Origin: Ruminococcus sp. | GTDB lineage: Bacteria; Bacillota; Clostridia; Oscillospirales; Ruminococcaceae | Direction: 5' to 3' | Assembly: GCA_024697705.1 (NCBI GenBank) | Contig: JAILFF010000237.1 | Location: forward strand, 1-18,537 | Length of the DNA stretch: 18,537 nucleotides | Shown: in pieces, positions 1-6,084 of the stretch | How the letters are laid out: each line of letters starts with the position of its first letter | Position numbering within the stretch: position 1 is the stretch's first letter | Program-made: the position numbers and the translations under genes | The notes under the pieces: model-generated | What the model was told of the DNA's origin: nothing | The model's database searches: none | The model's input: only the letters and a program-made list of their open reading frames with translations

Positions 1-42
1 TCACGGACGACAGTGTGCTGTTCAAATAAATACCATACCGAG

Positions 43-75
43 GCATTGCTTTTGCAGTGCTTCTTTCTTTTTATC
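43..75 (+). terminator. Rho-independent terminator of an off-window rightward gene
   Basis: Arms GCATTGC (43-49) and GCAGTGC (54-60) form a 7-bp stem with one G-U pair around a TTTT loop. The T-rich run TTCTTTCTTTTT follows. No rightward gene precedes it in the window, so it probably ends a gene lying left of position 1. The call rests on the hairpin plus T-tract only. Confidence 0.55.
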
Positions 76-80
76 GGTAC

Positions 81-127
81 AAAAAAACGAACAACACCGC
101 ACACCGTCTGTGCCGTACTGTCCGTTT
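81..127 (-). terminator. Terminator of the leftward ABC transporter operon
   Basis: Read on the minus strand, just after the permease stop codon, AACGGACA pairs with TGTTCGTT (8 bp, one G-U). An inner GCACA/TGTGC stem sits within the loop, and a run of seven T follows. This is a typical Rho-independent terminator and would close the operon that starts near 2335. Confidence 0.7.
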
Positions 128-135
128 TATAATTG

Positions 136-1272
136 TTATAGCATGGATATCAGAGCGCCCTGAAGCATCAGACCTGCGGGAATGATGTATTTCCGCGGGT
201 TGCGCCACAGATCGGGCTCGGTCTTCCAGCTTGTAACGGTAAATTTGTTTTCAAGCAGCGGGACAAATACCGAGGTCTCGGCGGCGAACAGCAGCGCCAT
301 AATCAAGCCCTTCACGCCGACCATGCCGCCCGCTACCGAGAACGCCGTCAGGAACACCGCGTTTGATATCGCATAAAACCCGAACAGCACAAGTCCGTAA
401 GGAACGAAAAAGCTGCGCGTAGCATCGGGGAGAGCGTCGAGCTTCTTTTTGAGCCCCCTGTTCGAGCTTACGATCGTGGCAAGCGGCGTGTTCAGCGATA
501 CCATCGCAAGACCAATTCCGCAGCCCATGTGAAGTCCCTGTTTTTCCAGCGTTACCGAAAATATGCAGCCCGCGGCAATGATAACTATGCTGCTCACGAT
601 ATAATTCTTGTTTTCGAGCATATACCGTGCGATGTAGCGAAGCAGCAGCATTTTGGGCTTGCCGCGGCGCACGGGAGCTTTCACGCCTGACGAAGGCTCC
701 AAATAAAATCTCTCAAACGGCTGAACGGAGAATATCACGATCGTTACAATGTCCGCAGCCGCGAGAACAGCCGCAGCCGCAAGTCCCTTCGGGAGCAGAA
801 ACGCCATCGCAGCGCCTCCGCCGACTATCAGAGCCGAAATGTACGGAGCTTTGCGGTATTCCGCGAAAGCCGCCATACCGCCGAACAGCGCATAGATCAG
901 GCTCAGCGCGAAAAGAAGTATATCAAACGGAGTCAGCTTTACAAAAGCGAAAAGCAGCGCCGCAAGCAGAGATGTCTTGGTGAAGAGCGTGTAAGCCCCG
1001 ACAGCCGCGGCGTATTCCCAAAGCGTGCGCTTTTCATCGCAGGGCATCGCGAAGAGCCCTCTCAGGCAGCGTGCGTTGTCCTTTGATGAAAGCACCTGAA
1101 TCACGATCATGCCCGAATAGACTATTCCCGTGAGTATCAGCACGCTCTGCGCGAGAGGTATGGTCTTCCCCATAGAGTGCAGCGAGAATCCGATGACCGC
1201 CGCGATCGCAATGGTCTTTACCGCACCCGAATACTTCTCTCCGAGCAGCTTTCTTGAAAGAAGCTTATACAT
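136..1272 (-). CDS. ABC transporter permease subunit
   Basis: A 378-residue integral membrane protein with many hydrophobic segments, roughly ten by eye, in two halves. A basic loop near residues 195-215 (VKAPVRRGKPK) separates the halves. It has no nucleotide-binding motifs and no signal peptide or large extracellular domain, unlike MacB/FtsX types, so an ABC-2-like exporter permease is the best guess. The start is an ATG preceded by GGAGGAGG inside the end of the ATPase gene. The two genes overlap by 8 bases (ATGTATAA), the arrangement expected for translationally coupled subunits of one transporter. The substrate cannot be read from the sequence. Drug or antimicrobial-peptide export, lipid export, or self-protection would all fit. 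A terminator follows directly. Confidence 0.8.
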   Translation of the reverse strand: MYKLLSRKLLGEKYSGAVKTIAIAAVIGFSLHSMGKTIPLAQSVLILTGIVYSGMIVIQVLSSKDNARCLRGLFAMPCDEKRTLWEYAAAVGAYTLFTKTSLLAALLFAFVKLTPFDILLFALSLIYALFGGMAAFAEYRKAPYISALIVGGGAAMAFLLPKGLAAAAVLAAADIVTIVIFSVQPFERFYLEPSSGVKAPVRRGKPKMLLLRYIARYMLENKNYIVSSIVIIAAGCIFSVTLEKQGLHMGCGIGLAMVSLNTPLATIVSSNRGLKKKLDALPDATRSFFVPYGLVLFGFYAISNAVFLTAFSVAGGMVGVKGLIMALLFAAETSVFVPLLENKFTVTSWKTEPDLWRNPRKYIIPAGLMLQGALISML

Positions 1273-1984
1273 TACCCTGCGCCTCCTCCGTTCCGAGCGA
1301 GGCTCTTATGTTTTCCGCGTTTATCTCGCTGCCCGAGTAGGTCTTCGATATAACGCCGTTTTCAAGCACGAGCACCTTGTCGGAGGTGAGCGTCACGCTT
1401 TCGAGTATGTGCGACGAGAACAGCACCGTTCCGAATTTCTTGTAGCCCGCGATCAGCGAGTAGAGCGTTTCGGTGCTTGTGAAGTCGAGCCCGTTGACAG
1501 GCTCGTCGAGCAGAAGCAGCTCGGGCTGAAGCGCGAAACCCGTTATCAGGTATGCCTTGCGCCTGTTGCCGAGCGAAAGGTCTTTTATCAGCATCGAACG
1601 GTATTCGCCGAAGCCGAACCTCTCGACAAGCTCGTCGATATAGCCGCTGTCGGGGGTCTTGCCGTAGCAGCCGAAAACGTAGGCCAAGTATTCGTCGAAG
1701 CTGAAATACCCGAAGGATTCGTCCTCCGAAAAGACGATATAGCGGCTTTTTTTGAACGCCTTGTCCCCGAACGAAAAGCTTTTTCCGTTCATGAGCATTT
1801 CGTCACATTCAAAGCCCTTATGCAGTCCGCAGATAATGTTCATAAGCGTCGTCTTGCCCGCGCCGTTAAGCCCGATAAGCCCGACGACGCCGTACTCGTT
1901 CAGTTCGAGATCGAGCCCTTTGAGTACGGGCTTTTCGGGGGTGTACCAAGCCTTAAGCGACCTTATCTCCAGCATTTTTTTCAT
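1265..1984 (-). CDS. ABC transporter ATP-binding protein
   Basis: A 239-residue cytoplasmic ATPase that would power the overlapping permease. Visible motifs are Walker A GLNGAGKT (residues 38-45), a signature segment LSLGN (136-140), Walker B LLLLDEP with D160-E161, the D-loop NGLD, and the switch histidine in SSH (H192). The signature is LSLGNRRK rather than canonical LSGGQ. This is common in single-domain exporter ATPases, and the other motifs are intact, so the protein should be active. The ATG at 1984 is preferred over the in-frame ATG three codons later, because GGAG lies 6 bases upstream of it. The small membrane protein lies 24 bases upstream in the same operon. Together they form a one-ATPase, one-permease exporter that probably works as a dimer. 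Confidence 0.9.
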   Translation of the reverse strand: MKKMLEIRSLKAWYTPEKPVLKGLDLELNEYGVVGLIGLNGAGKTTLMNIICGLHKGFECDEMLMNGKSFSFGDKAFKKSRYIVFSEDESFGYFSFDEYLAYVFGCYGKTPDSGYIDELVERFGFGEYRSMLIKDLSLGNRRKAYLITGFALQPELLLLDEPVNGLDFTSTETLYSLIAGYKKFGTVLFSSHILESVTLTSDKVLVLENGVISKTYSGSEINAENIRASLGTEEAQGNV

Positions 1985-2008
1985 TTTGTTCTCCTTTTGT
2001 CCGCCGCG

Positions 2009-2170
2009 TTATTTCTTTTTGATCTGTCTGAAAGCGTCGAACGCGAATACCAGTCCCACGACGATCGAGATGATGCCCGAAGCTATCATATTTTTTGCGG
2101 CGATCTGGAAGATGCCCAATCCCAGCCAAATCAGAGCTATTAATATCCGAAAAATGATTTTTATATCCAT
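2009..2170 (-). CDS. Small two-helix membrane protein heading the ABC operon
   Basis: A 53-residue reading frame on the minus strand begins MDIKIIFRILIALIWLGLGI and ends FRQIKKK. An AAAGGAG ribosome binding site precedes the ATG by 8 bases. It contains two hydrophobic stretches (about residues 5-24 and 28-45) and a lysine-rich C-terminus, which suggests a helical hairpin with a cytoplasmic tail. It is the first gene after the operon promoter and lies 24 bases upstream of the ATPase, so co-transcription is very likely. I do not recognise the family. By position it may be an accessory or regulatory subunit of the ABC transporter, but that is inference. The strong ribosome binding site, membrane-type composition and operon position argue that it is a real gene. 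Confidence 0.75.
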   Translation of the reverse strand: MDIKIIFRILIALIWLGLGIFQIAAKNMIASGIISIVVGLVFAFDAFRQIKKK

Positions 2171-2217
2171 GATCGTATCTCCTTTATTGCTTTGGTTTGT
2201 TTTGCTTTCCGAAATAT

Positions 2218-2223
2218 ATTATA
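2218..2223 (-). promoter_or_regulatory. Possible second promoter (-10 TATAAT) before the ABC operon
   Basis: On the minus strand a perfect TATAAT lies about 48 bases upstream of the small membrane protein's start codon. No good -35 hexamer sits at 16-18 bases; the best candidate, TTCACC, is at 20. If used, it may depend on an activator. The TGACAG repeats just upstream would be placed to bind one. Confidence 0.35.
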
Positions 2224-2234
2224 ACGCGGATAAA

Positions 2235-2271
2235 TGACAGCCCGGTGAATTTTCGGGTGACAGTTTTGTCA
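2235..2271. repeat. TGACAG direct and inverted repeat, candidate operator
   Basis: TGACAG occurs at 2235-2240 and again at 2258-2263, a 23-base period. The second copy is half of a perfect inverted repeat, TGACA (2258-2262) - GTTT - TGTCA (2267-2271). A CCCG/CGGG stem (2241-2244, 2254-2257) lies between the copies. The cluster sits upstream of the TATAAT at 2218 and downstream of the main promoter. It could therefore be an operator or a structured element in the 5' leader. No regulator gene is encoded next to the operon. Confidence 0.4.
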
Positions 2272-2341
2272 TTTTCGCAATTTAATCACTTACGCTTTTT
2301 TAGCGCACGATCTCACGGCTGAATGCTCCTAATCTACTCAT

Positions 2342-2370
2342 ATTTTAACACAAGAGAAATGTTTTGTCAA
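2342..2370 (-). promoter_or_regulatory. Promoter of the small protein-ABC transporter operon
   Basis: Minus-strand TTGACA (2365-2370), a 17-base spacer and TAAAAT (2342-2347) make a near-consensus housekeeping sigma promoter. Transcription would start near 2335 and leave a leader of about 165 bases before the first start codon at 2170. That leader holds the TGACAG repeats. Confidence 0.7.
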
Positions 2371-2456
2371 GTTTGAGGCTTGTGATGACACGTTCGCTCA
2401 GAAAATGACGACAAAGCTTTCCCGTTCGTATATAATTTGCCCGTATCGTCAGAACC

Positions 2457-2488
2457 AAAAAAGAGCAGCACAAGAGGCTGCTCTTTTT
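2457..2488 (-). terminator. Terminator of the secreted carbohydrate-binding protein gene
   Basis: AAAAAGAGCAGC (2458-2469) and GCTGCTCTTTTT (2477-2488) form a perfect 12-bp stem around a 7-base loop. The arms themselves supply A and T runs on both sides, so it can work in either direction. It lies 58 bases after the stop codon of the leftward gene at 2547, and it separates that gene from the ABC operon promoter. Confidence 0.85.
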
Positions 2489-2546
2489 GATATTTGACAG
2501 CAATGCTGCCGGAAGGGGTTGCGTGATTATTTCAGACTATCATACG

Positions 2547-4589
2547 TCACTTTACGGTAACGGTAAACGCTCTGCTGCCGAGCTTGCTCTTATCCCACTC
2601 GCCGTTTATCTTGGCGCAGACTACTACTTTGTAGGTCTGTCCCGCCTTGAGCTTCGGCGAAGTGAAGGTGGTGGTGGAAGCGGAGATATTGCCGTCGGCT
2701 ACCTTCCACTTGCCCGAAAGATATACCGCTACGCCGTACTTCTGAGCGCCGTCAACAGCGTCCCAATGCAGCCTGAACTGATGAGTTTTCTCGCTGTATT
2801 CTATCGAATTCACAACGGGATATTTGTTTGTTACCTCAGGCTCTGTGGGGTCGGTCGGATCGGTGGGCTCTGTCGGATCGGTGGGCTCTGTCGGGTCTGT
2901 GGGATCGGTCTGGTCTGTGGGATCGGTCGGGTCGGTAGGATTTGTGGGATCGGTCGGCTGCCAGGGCTGCCAAGGCTGACCACCCTGTCCGGGCTGTCCT
3001 CCTCCCTGTCCCGGCTGACCGCCGCCCTGACCGGGCTGTCCGGGCATACCGCCCTGCGACTGTCCCGTACCTGCCGTGAGCGTAGCGGTCGCGGTGCTCT
3101 GACCGTTCACATAGAGAGTATATGTCTCATCGGATTTGAGCGAATCGGAAGCGAATACGATGTGATTGGCGCTCTTTACCGCAGTAGCTTCATAAAGGGT
3201 GCTGCCGCTGCTGTCCTTTATGGCTATCGAAGCGCCCTTGCTTATGCTGTACGAAGAACCGCTGCTCTGACCGCCCTGTCCCGGTCTGCCGAATCCGCCG
3301 CCGCCCATGCCTGACGTACCGAACGCTATATAATTGCCCGAGGTCGGAACTACTGCCATACCGTTCATGCCGACCGCCACAACAGTGCCGCCCGTATAAA
3401 CCAGCGAGCAGCCGAAATCGCCGATGTCAAGCGCTCCGTTGCCGTTGTTCGCGGCTCCGAATATCTCGGTAAATCCGCCGGAAACGTTCATATTGCCGTT
3501 GGAGTCGGTGCCGTCGCCGTCGGCGTTTACGTACCATTCGCCGCCCGAAATATTCAGCTCGAAAGTAACATTTTTAAGATCGCCGTTAGCCGCGTTCATG
3601 CCGTCATCGGACGAGATGATGCTGCCCTTGCCGCCCTTAAGGGTTATGGCAGCGCCCTCAAAGCCTTCGTAAGACTTTTTAACGTCGATATCGGGACCGC
3701 TGCCGTCATCTTTGCCGACTGTCAGAGCGTTTTCCGCTTTGAGCGCGTCGTTGCCCGCCGTGATGGTCAGATCGCCGCCGAAGACGTTTACCTGCTCGCC
3801 GTGAACAGCGTCATCGGAAGCGTTTACGGTGATATTTCCGCCGTTTATCGTGATAGTTCCCTTTGAATCGGTGTCGCCGTCGTCGGGAGAAGCCTTTATG
3901 CCGTCGTCAGCGGAGGTGACATTAACTTTACCGCCGTTGATTATAAGTTCGCCGTCCGCCGAGAGAGCGTTCTTTGCGGCGTTCACATTCAGTGTGAAGG
4001 AATCATTTGCGCTATCGCCGACGGTCACTGTCGAGGTAGCTCCGCCCTTTATGCCGTTCTTGCAGGAGCTGCCGTTAACGGTAAGCGTTCCCGTACCCGT
4101 GAGAGTTAGCGAAGAGCCGCTCTTTACCTTGATGCCCGCACCCTCGAAAGCCTCGGCGATGGTTTCGTTGGTCGAATTTTCATTGGCGGGGTCTTCCGAA
4201 TCGGTGAGAGTATTATTGCCCTTTATCACTATTTCGGCTTCGGCGCCCTTGTTTACGGAAACGGGAGCGGTCGAGGTGCTGGTCAAGGTAAGCGAGTCAA
4301 GAACAAGAACTACGCCCGTCGTGCCCTTCTTGACCGTGATGCTGCCTTCGATACATTCGCCGCTGACAACGTATGTTCCAGCAGCGTTTATGGTAAGGTC
4401 GGTGCCGCTTATCTTGTAGCCCGAGCCCGAATCGTCCTTGGCGCTGATACCGCTGTTTGAAAAGTTAAAGCTGTTGTCATACGAGCCGCTGTCGCTGTAA
4501 GCAAAAGCCTCGAACGAGACCATGCTGCCCGCCATAGTTACCGCCGCCGCTGCCGCCGTTAATTTCCTCATGGTAAGTCTTGCTTTCAT
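2547..4589 (-). CDS. Secreted Cthe_2159-type carbohydrate-binding protein with C-terminal Fn3-like module
   Basis: A predicted 680-residue secreted protein. Residues 1-30 form a signal peptide (basic MKARLTMRK, an Ala-rich core, likely cut after AFA). Residues 40-430 carry repeated 'INGG..VNA.DD.I' turns, such as ELIINGGKVNVTSADDGIKA, typical of the parallel beta-helix Cthe_2159 family (DUF4353). That family's founder from Clostridium thermocellum binds acidic polysaccharide and calcium. A Gly-rich segment and small beta domain follow. Next come a GQPGQGG linker, Thr-Asp-Pro repeats, and a final Fn3-like module from about residue 590. The ATG at 4589 has AGGAG 8 bases upstream. The GTG three codons earlier overlaps that site and is rejected. 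It is a single-gene unit with its own terminator and a repeat-bearing promoter. The probable role is surface glycan binding or wall association. No catalytic motif, LPXTG or dockerin is visible. Confidence 0.85.
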   Translation of the reverse strand: MKARLTMRKLTAAAAAVTMAGSMVSFEAFAYSDSGSYDNSFNFSNSGISAKDDSGSGYKISGTDLTINAAGTYVVSGECIEGSITVKKGTTGVVLVLDSLTLTSTSTAPVSVNKGAEAEIVIKGNNTLTDSEDPANENSTNETIAEAFEGAGIKVKSGSSLTLTGTGTLTVNGSSCKNGIKGGATSTVTVGDSANDSFTLNVNAAKNALSADGELIINGGKVNVTSADDGIKASPDDGDTDSKGTITINGGNITVNASDDAVHGEQVNVFGGDLTITAGNDALKAENALTVGKDDGSGPDIDVKKSYEGFEGAAITLKGGKGSIISSDDGMNAANGDLKNVTFELNISGGEWYVNADGDGTDSNGNMNVSGGFTEIFGAANNGNGALDIGDFGCSLVYTGGTVVAVGMNGMAVVPTSGNYIAFGTSGMGGGGFGRPGQGGQSSGSSYSISKGASIAIKDSSGSTLYEATAVKSANHIVFASDSLKSDETYTLYVNGQSTATATLTAGTGQSQGGMPGQPGQGGGQPGQGGGQPGQGGQPWQPWQPTDPTNPTDPTDPTDQTDPTDPTEPTDPTEPTDPTDPTEPEVTNKYPVVNSIEYSEKTHQFRLHWDAVDGAQKYGVAVYLSGKWKVADGNISASTTTFTSPKLKAGQTYKVVVCAKINGEWDKSKLGSRAFTVTVK
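2839..2957 (-). repeat. 9-base tandem repeats encoding a Thr-Asp-Pro linker
   Basis: About a dozen imperfect copies of a 9-base unit (plus-strand GTCGGATCG-like) encode alternating TDP, TEP, TNP and TDQ triplets in the linker before the Fn3-like module. The unit is a multiple of three, so gain or loss of copies would change linker length without a frameshift. Confidence 0.8.
2975..3060 (-). repeat. Gly/Gln/Pro-rich tandem repeat region
   Basis: Imperfect 18-21-base repeats encode successive GQP-GQGG units, followed by WQP-WQP, just before the Thr-Asp-Pro linker of the same secreted protein. The low-complexity composition suggests a flexible spacer that holds the beta-helix domain away from the C-terminal module. 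Confidence 0.7.
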
Positions 4590-4645
4590 AAAAAACACTC
4601 CTGTCTGTAATTTTGACCTGTCTCGTGAAAGGTCATGTTTTGCTT

Positions 4646-4673
4646 GATCTTCTGCATGATCTTATACGATCTT
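4646..4673. repeat. Triple GATCTT in the 5' leader of the carbohydrate-binding protein gene
   Basis: GATCTT occurs at 4646-4651, 4658-4663 and 4668-4673 (AAGATC on the transcribed strand). It lies between the predicted start point near 4712 and the start codon at 4589. A small GACCT/AGGTC hairpin (4615-4619, 4630-4634) lies closer to the ribosome binding site. The role is unknown; these may be leader elements or chance. Confidence 0.3.
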
Positions 4674-4718
4674 ATCCTCAAACCGGACCGTAAACTGCGT
4701 TTTCCTTAACTGTACCCA

Positions 4719-4752
4719 AGTATAAACCGCAAAGGTTAGAATCAGGTTAGAA
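4719..4752 (-). promoter_or_regulatory. Promoter with 11-base-period direct repeats upstream of the secreted protein gene
   Basis: On the minus strand a TATACT -10 element (4719-4724) is preceded, at 17 bases, by a poor -35 (ACCTGA, 4742-4747). Two exact copies of TTCTAACCT (plus strand AGGTTAGAA, 4733-4741 and 4744-4752) overlap the -35 with an 11-base period. Direct repeats one helical turn apart over a weak -35 are the hallmark of promoters activated by OmpR/PhoB-family response regulators. That reading is inference. The leader to the start codon is about 120 bases. Confidence 0.55.
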
Positions 4753-4888
4753 AAAAGCGCCTTGAAAAAAGATTCAAATATTTTTTACAAATTTATCATT
4801 TTCACTTAAGCGTCTGCCTGTGTATTCGGTGATACCGTTATAATTTGCAGTAAGAAGAGATTTTTTCGTGCGTATTTATATAATGGAA

Positions 4889-4917
4889 TAGACAAAAGCA
4901 CGTTGATATGCTATAAT
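4889..4917 (+). promoter_or_regulatory. sbcDC promoter
   Basis: TAGACA (4889-4894), a 17-base spacer and TATAAT (4912-4917) lie 41 bases upstream of the sbcD start codon. The surrounding sequence is very AT-rich and contains other TATAAT-like strings (4834-4842, 4879-4884), so alternative starts are possible. Confidence 0.65.
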
Positions 4918-4958
4918 ATATTATAAAATAATATATGCAACGGAAAGGAGTCCGATCT

Positions 4959-6071
4959 ATGAAATTTATACACTTGTCCGATCTTCATCTCGGAAGGCGG
5001 GTCTGCGGCTTTTCGCTGATCGAGGATCAGAAGTATATCCTCGACCGTATCACCGAGATAATCGCCGAAGAAAATCCCGACTTCGTCATCATCGCGGGCG
5101 ACGTTTACGACAAGCTCTCCCCTCCCGTCGAAGCCGTAACGCTGCTCGACGAATTCCTCACCGAGCTTTCCCGCCGCGAGATCGAAACGTTCATCATCGC
5201 GGGCAATCACGACTCACCCGAGCGCATAGCCTTCGGCGCGGGTCTTATGAACAAAAGCGGCATACACTTCTCGCCCATATATAACGGCAGAGCCGAGCGC
5301 TTCACCGTCGGCGACGAATACGGCGAGGCGGATATCTACCTGCTGCCCTACCTGCGGGCTGCCGAAGCGCGGCGGTTCTTCCCCGAAACGGAGATCCCCG
5401 ACACCGCCGCCGCGGTACGCACGGCGATAAATGCCATGAACATCGACGAAAGCCGCAGAAACATAATCATTTCGCACCAGTTCGTTGACGGCGGCGAAAA
5501 GAGCGATTCCGAGCGCGGAGCGGTGGGCGGCACCGACGGCGTTCCCGCGGAGGTGTACAAGGACTTCGATTACGCGGCGCTCGGACATCTGCACAAGCCG
5601 CAGGGGATGACGAGCGACCGCATAAGATACGGCGGAACGCCGCTCAAATACTCGATATCCGAAGCGGAGCAGAAAAAATGCCTTACCGTCTGCGAGATGG
5701 AAGAAAAAGGCTCTTCCGTGAAGGTCACGCTTCGTGAGCTTTCGCCCGTAAGAGATATGCGCGTCATAGAGGGCAGCTTTGACGAGATAATGTCGGGCAG
5801 CTCCGACGATCTTGTCGAGGTACACCTTACCGACGCCGAACGTGTTCCCGACGCGCAAAAGCGCCTGCGGGCACAGTATCCTTTCATAATGAGCGTGAAA
5901 TACGTCAGTGAGCAGGAACGCGCTCCCATCGAGATAAACGAGGAAAGCGCCGTCCGCAGCGTATCTCCCTTCGAGCTTTTCGAGGGCTTCTTCTCCGAAG
6001 CGAACGGCAAGGATATGTCCGCCGAGCAGCGCGATTATATGCGCGGAATGATAGACAGGATATGGGGCTGA
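4959..6071 (+). CDS. sbcD: SbcD exonuclease subunit (Mre11 family)
   Basis: A 370-residue metallophosphoesterase nuclease, the Mre11-like subunit of the SbcCD complex. With SbcC it trims DNA ends and opens hairpins or cruciforms formed at inverted repeats during replication. All metal-binding motifs of the family are visible: SDLHLG (D8, H10), AGDVYDK (D48), GNHDS (N83, H84), SHQF (H173) and GHLHKPQ (H210, H212). The length is normal for the family. The ATG at 4959 is chosen because GGAAAGGAG ends 8 bases upstream. An in-frame ATG 24 bases earlier would add MQRKGVRS and has no ribosome binding site. sbcC follows after 13 bases, so the two are co-transcribed and made together. Confidence 0.95.
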   Translation: MKFIHLSDLHLGRRVCGFSLIEDQKYILDRITEIIAEENPDFVIIAGDVYDKLSPPVEAVTLLDEFLTELSRREIETFIIAGNHDSPERIAFGAGLMNKSGIHFSPIYNGRAERFTVGDEYGEADIYLLPYLRAAEARRFFPETEIPDTAAAVRTAINAMNIDESRRNIIISHQFVDGGEKSDSERGAVGGTDGVPAEVYKDFDYAALGHLHKPQGMTSDRIRYGGTPLKYSISEAEQKKCLTVCEMEEKGSSVKVTLRELSPVRDMRVIEGSFDEIMSGSSDDLVEVHLTDAERVPDAQKRLRAQYPFIMSVKYVSEQERAPIEINEESAVRSVSPFELFEGFFSEANGKDMSAEQRDYMRGMIDRIWG

Positions 6072-6084
6072 GGGAGGGAAAGCA

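Noticed and set aside
1130..2143. A 337-codon plus-strand frame across the ABC ATPase gene
   Set aside because: It overlaps an ATPase with all motifs intact, has no domain pattern or ribosome binding site, and arises from codon bias of the opposite strand.
2300..2341. A 13-codon minus-strand frame (MSRLGAFSREIVR) as a leader peptide
   Set aside because: Its ATG lies immediately next to the -10 element, upstream of the predicted transcription start near 2335, so it would not be in the transcript.
2547..3060. Repeats in the linker as a possible CRISPR or collagen-like gene
   Set aside because: The repeats are short, imperfect and in frame within one protein, with no spacers. The Gly pattern is not a Gly-X-Y collagen run.
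4590..4598. GTG start three codons earlier for the carbohydrate-binding protein
   Set aside because: The GTG overlaps the AGGAG ribosome binding site. The ATG at 4589 has proper 8-base spacing and gives a normal signal peptide.
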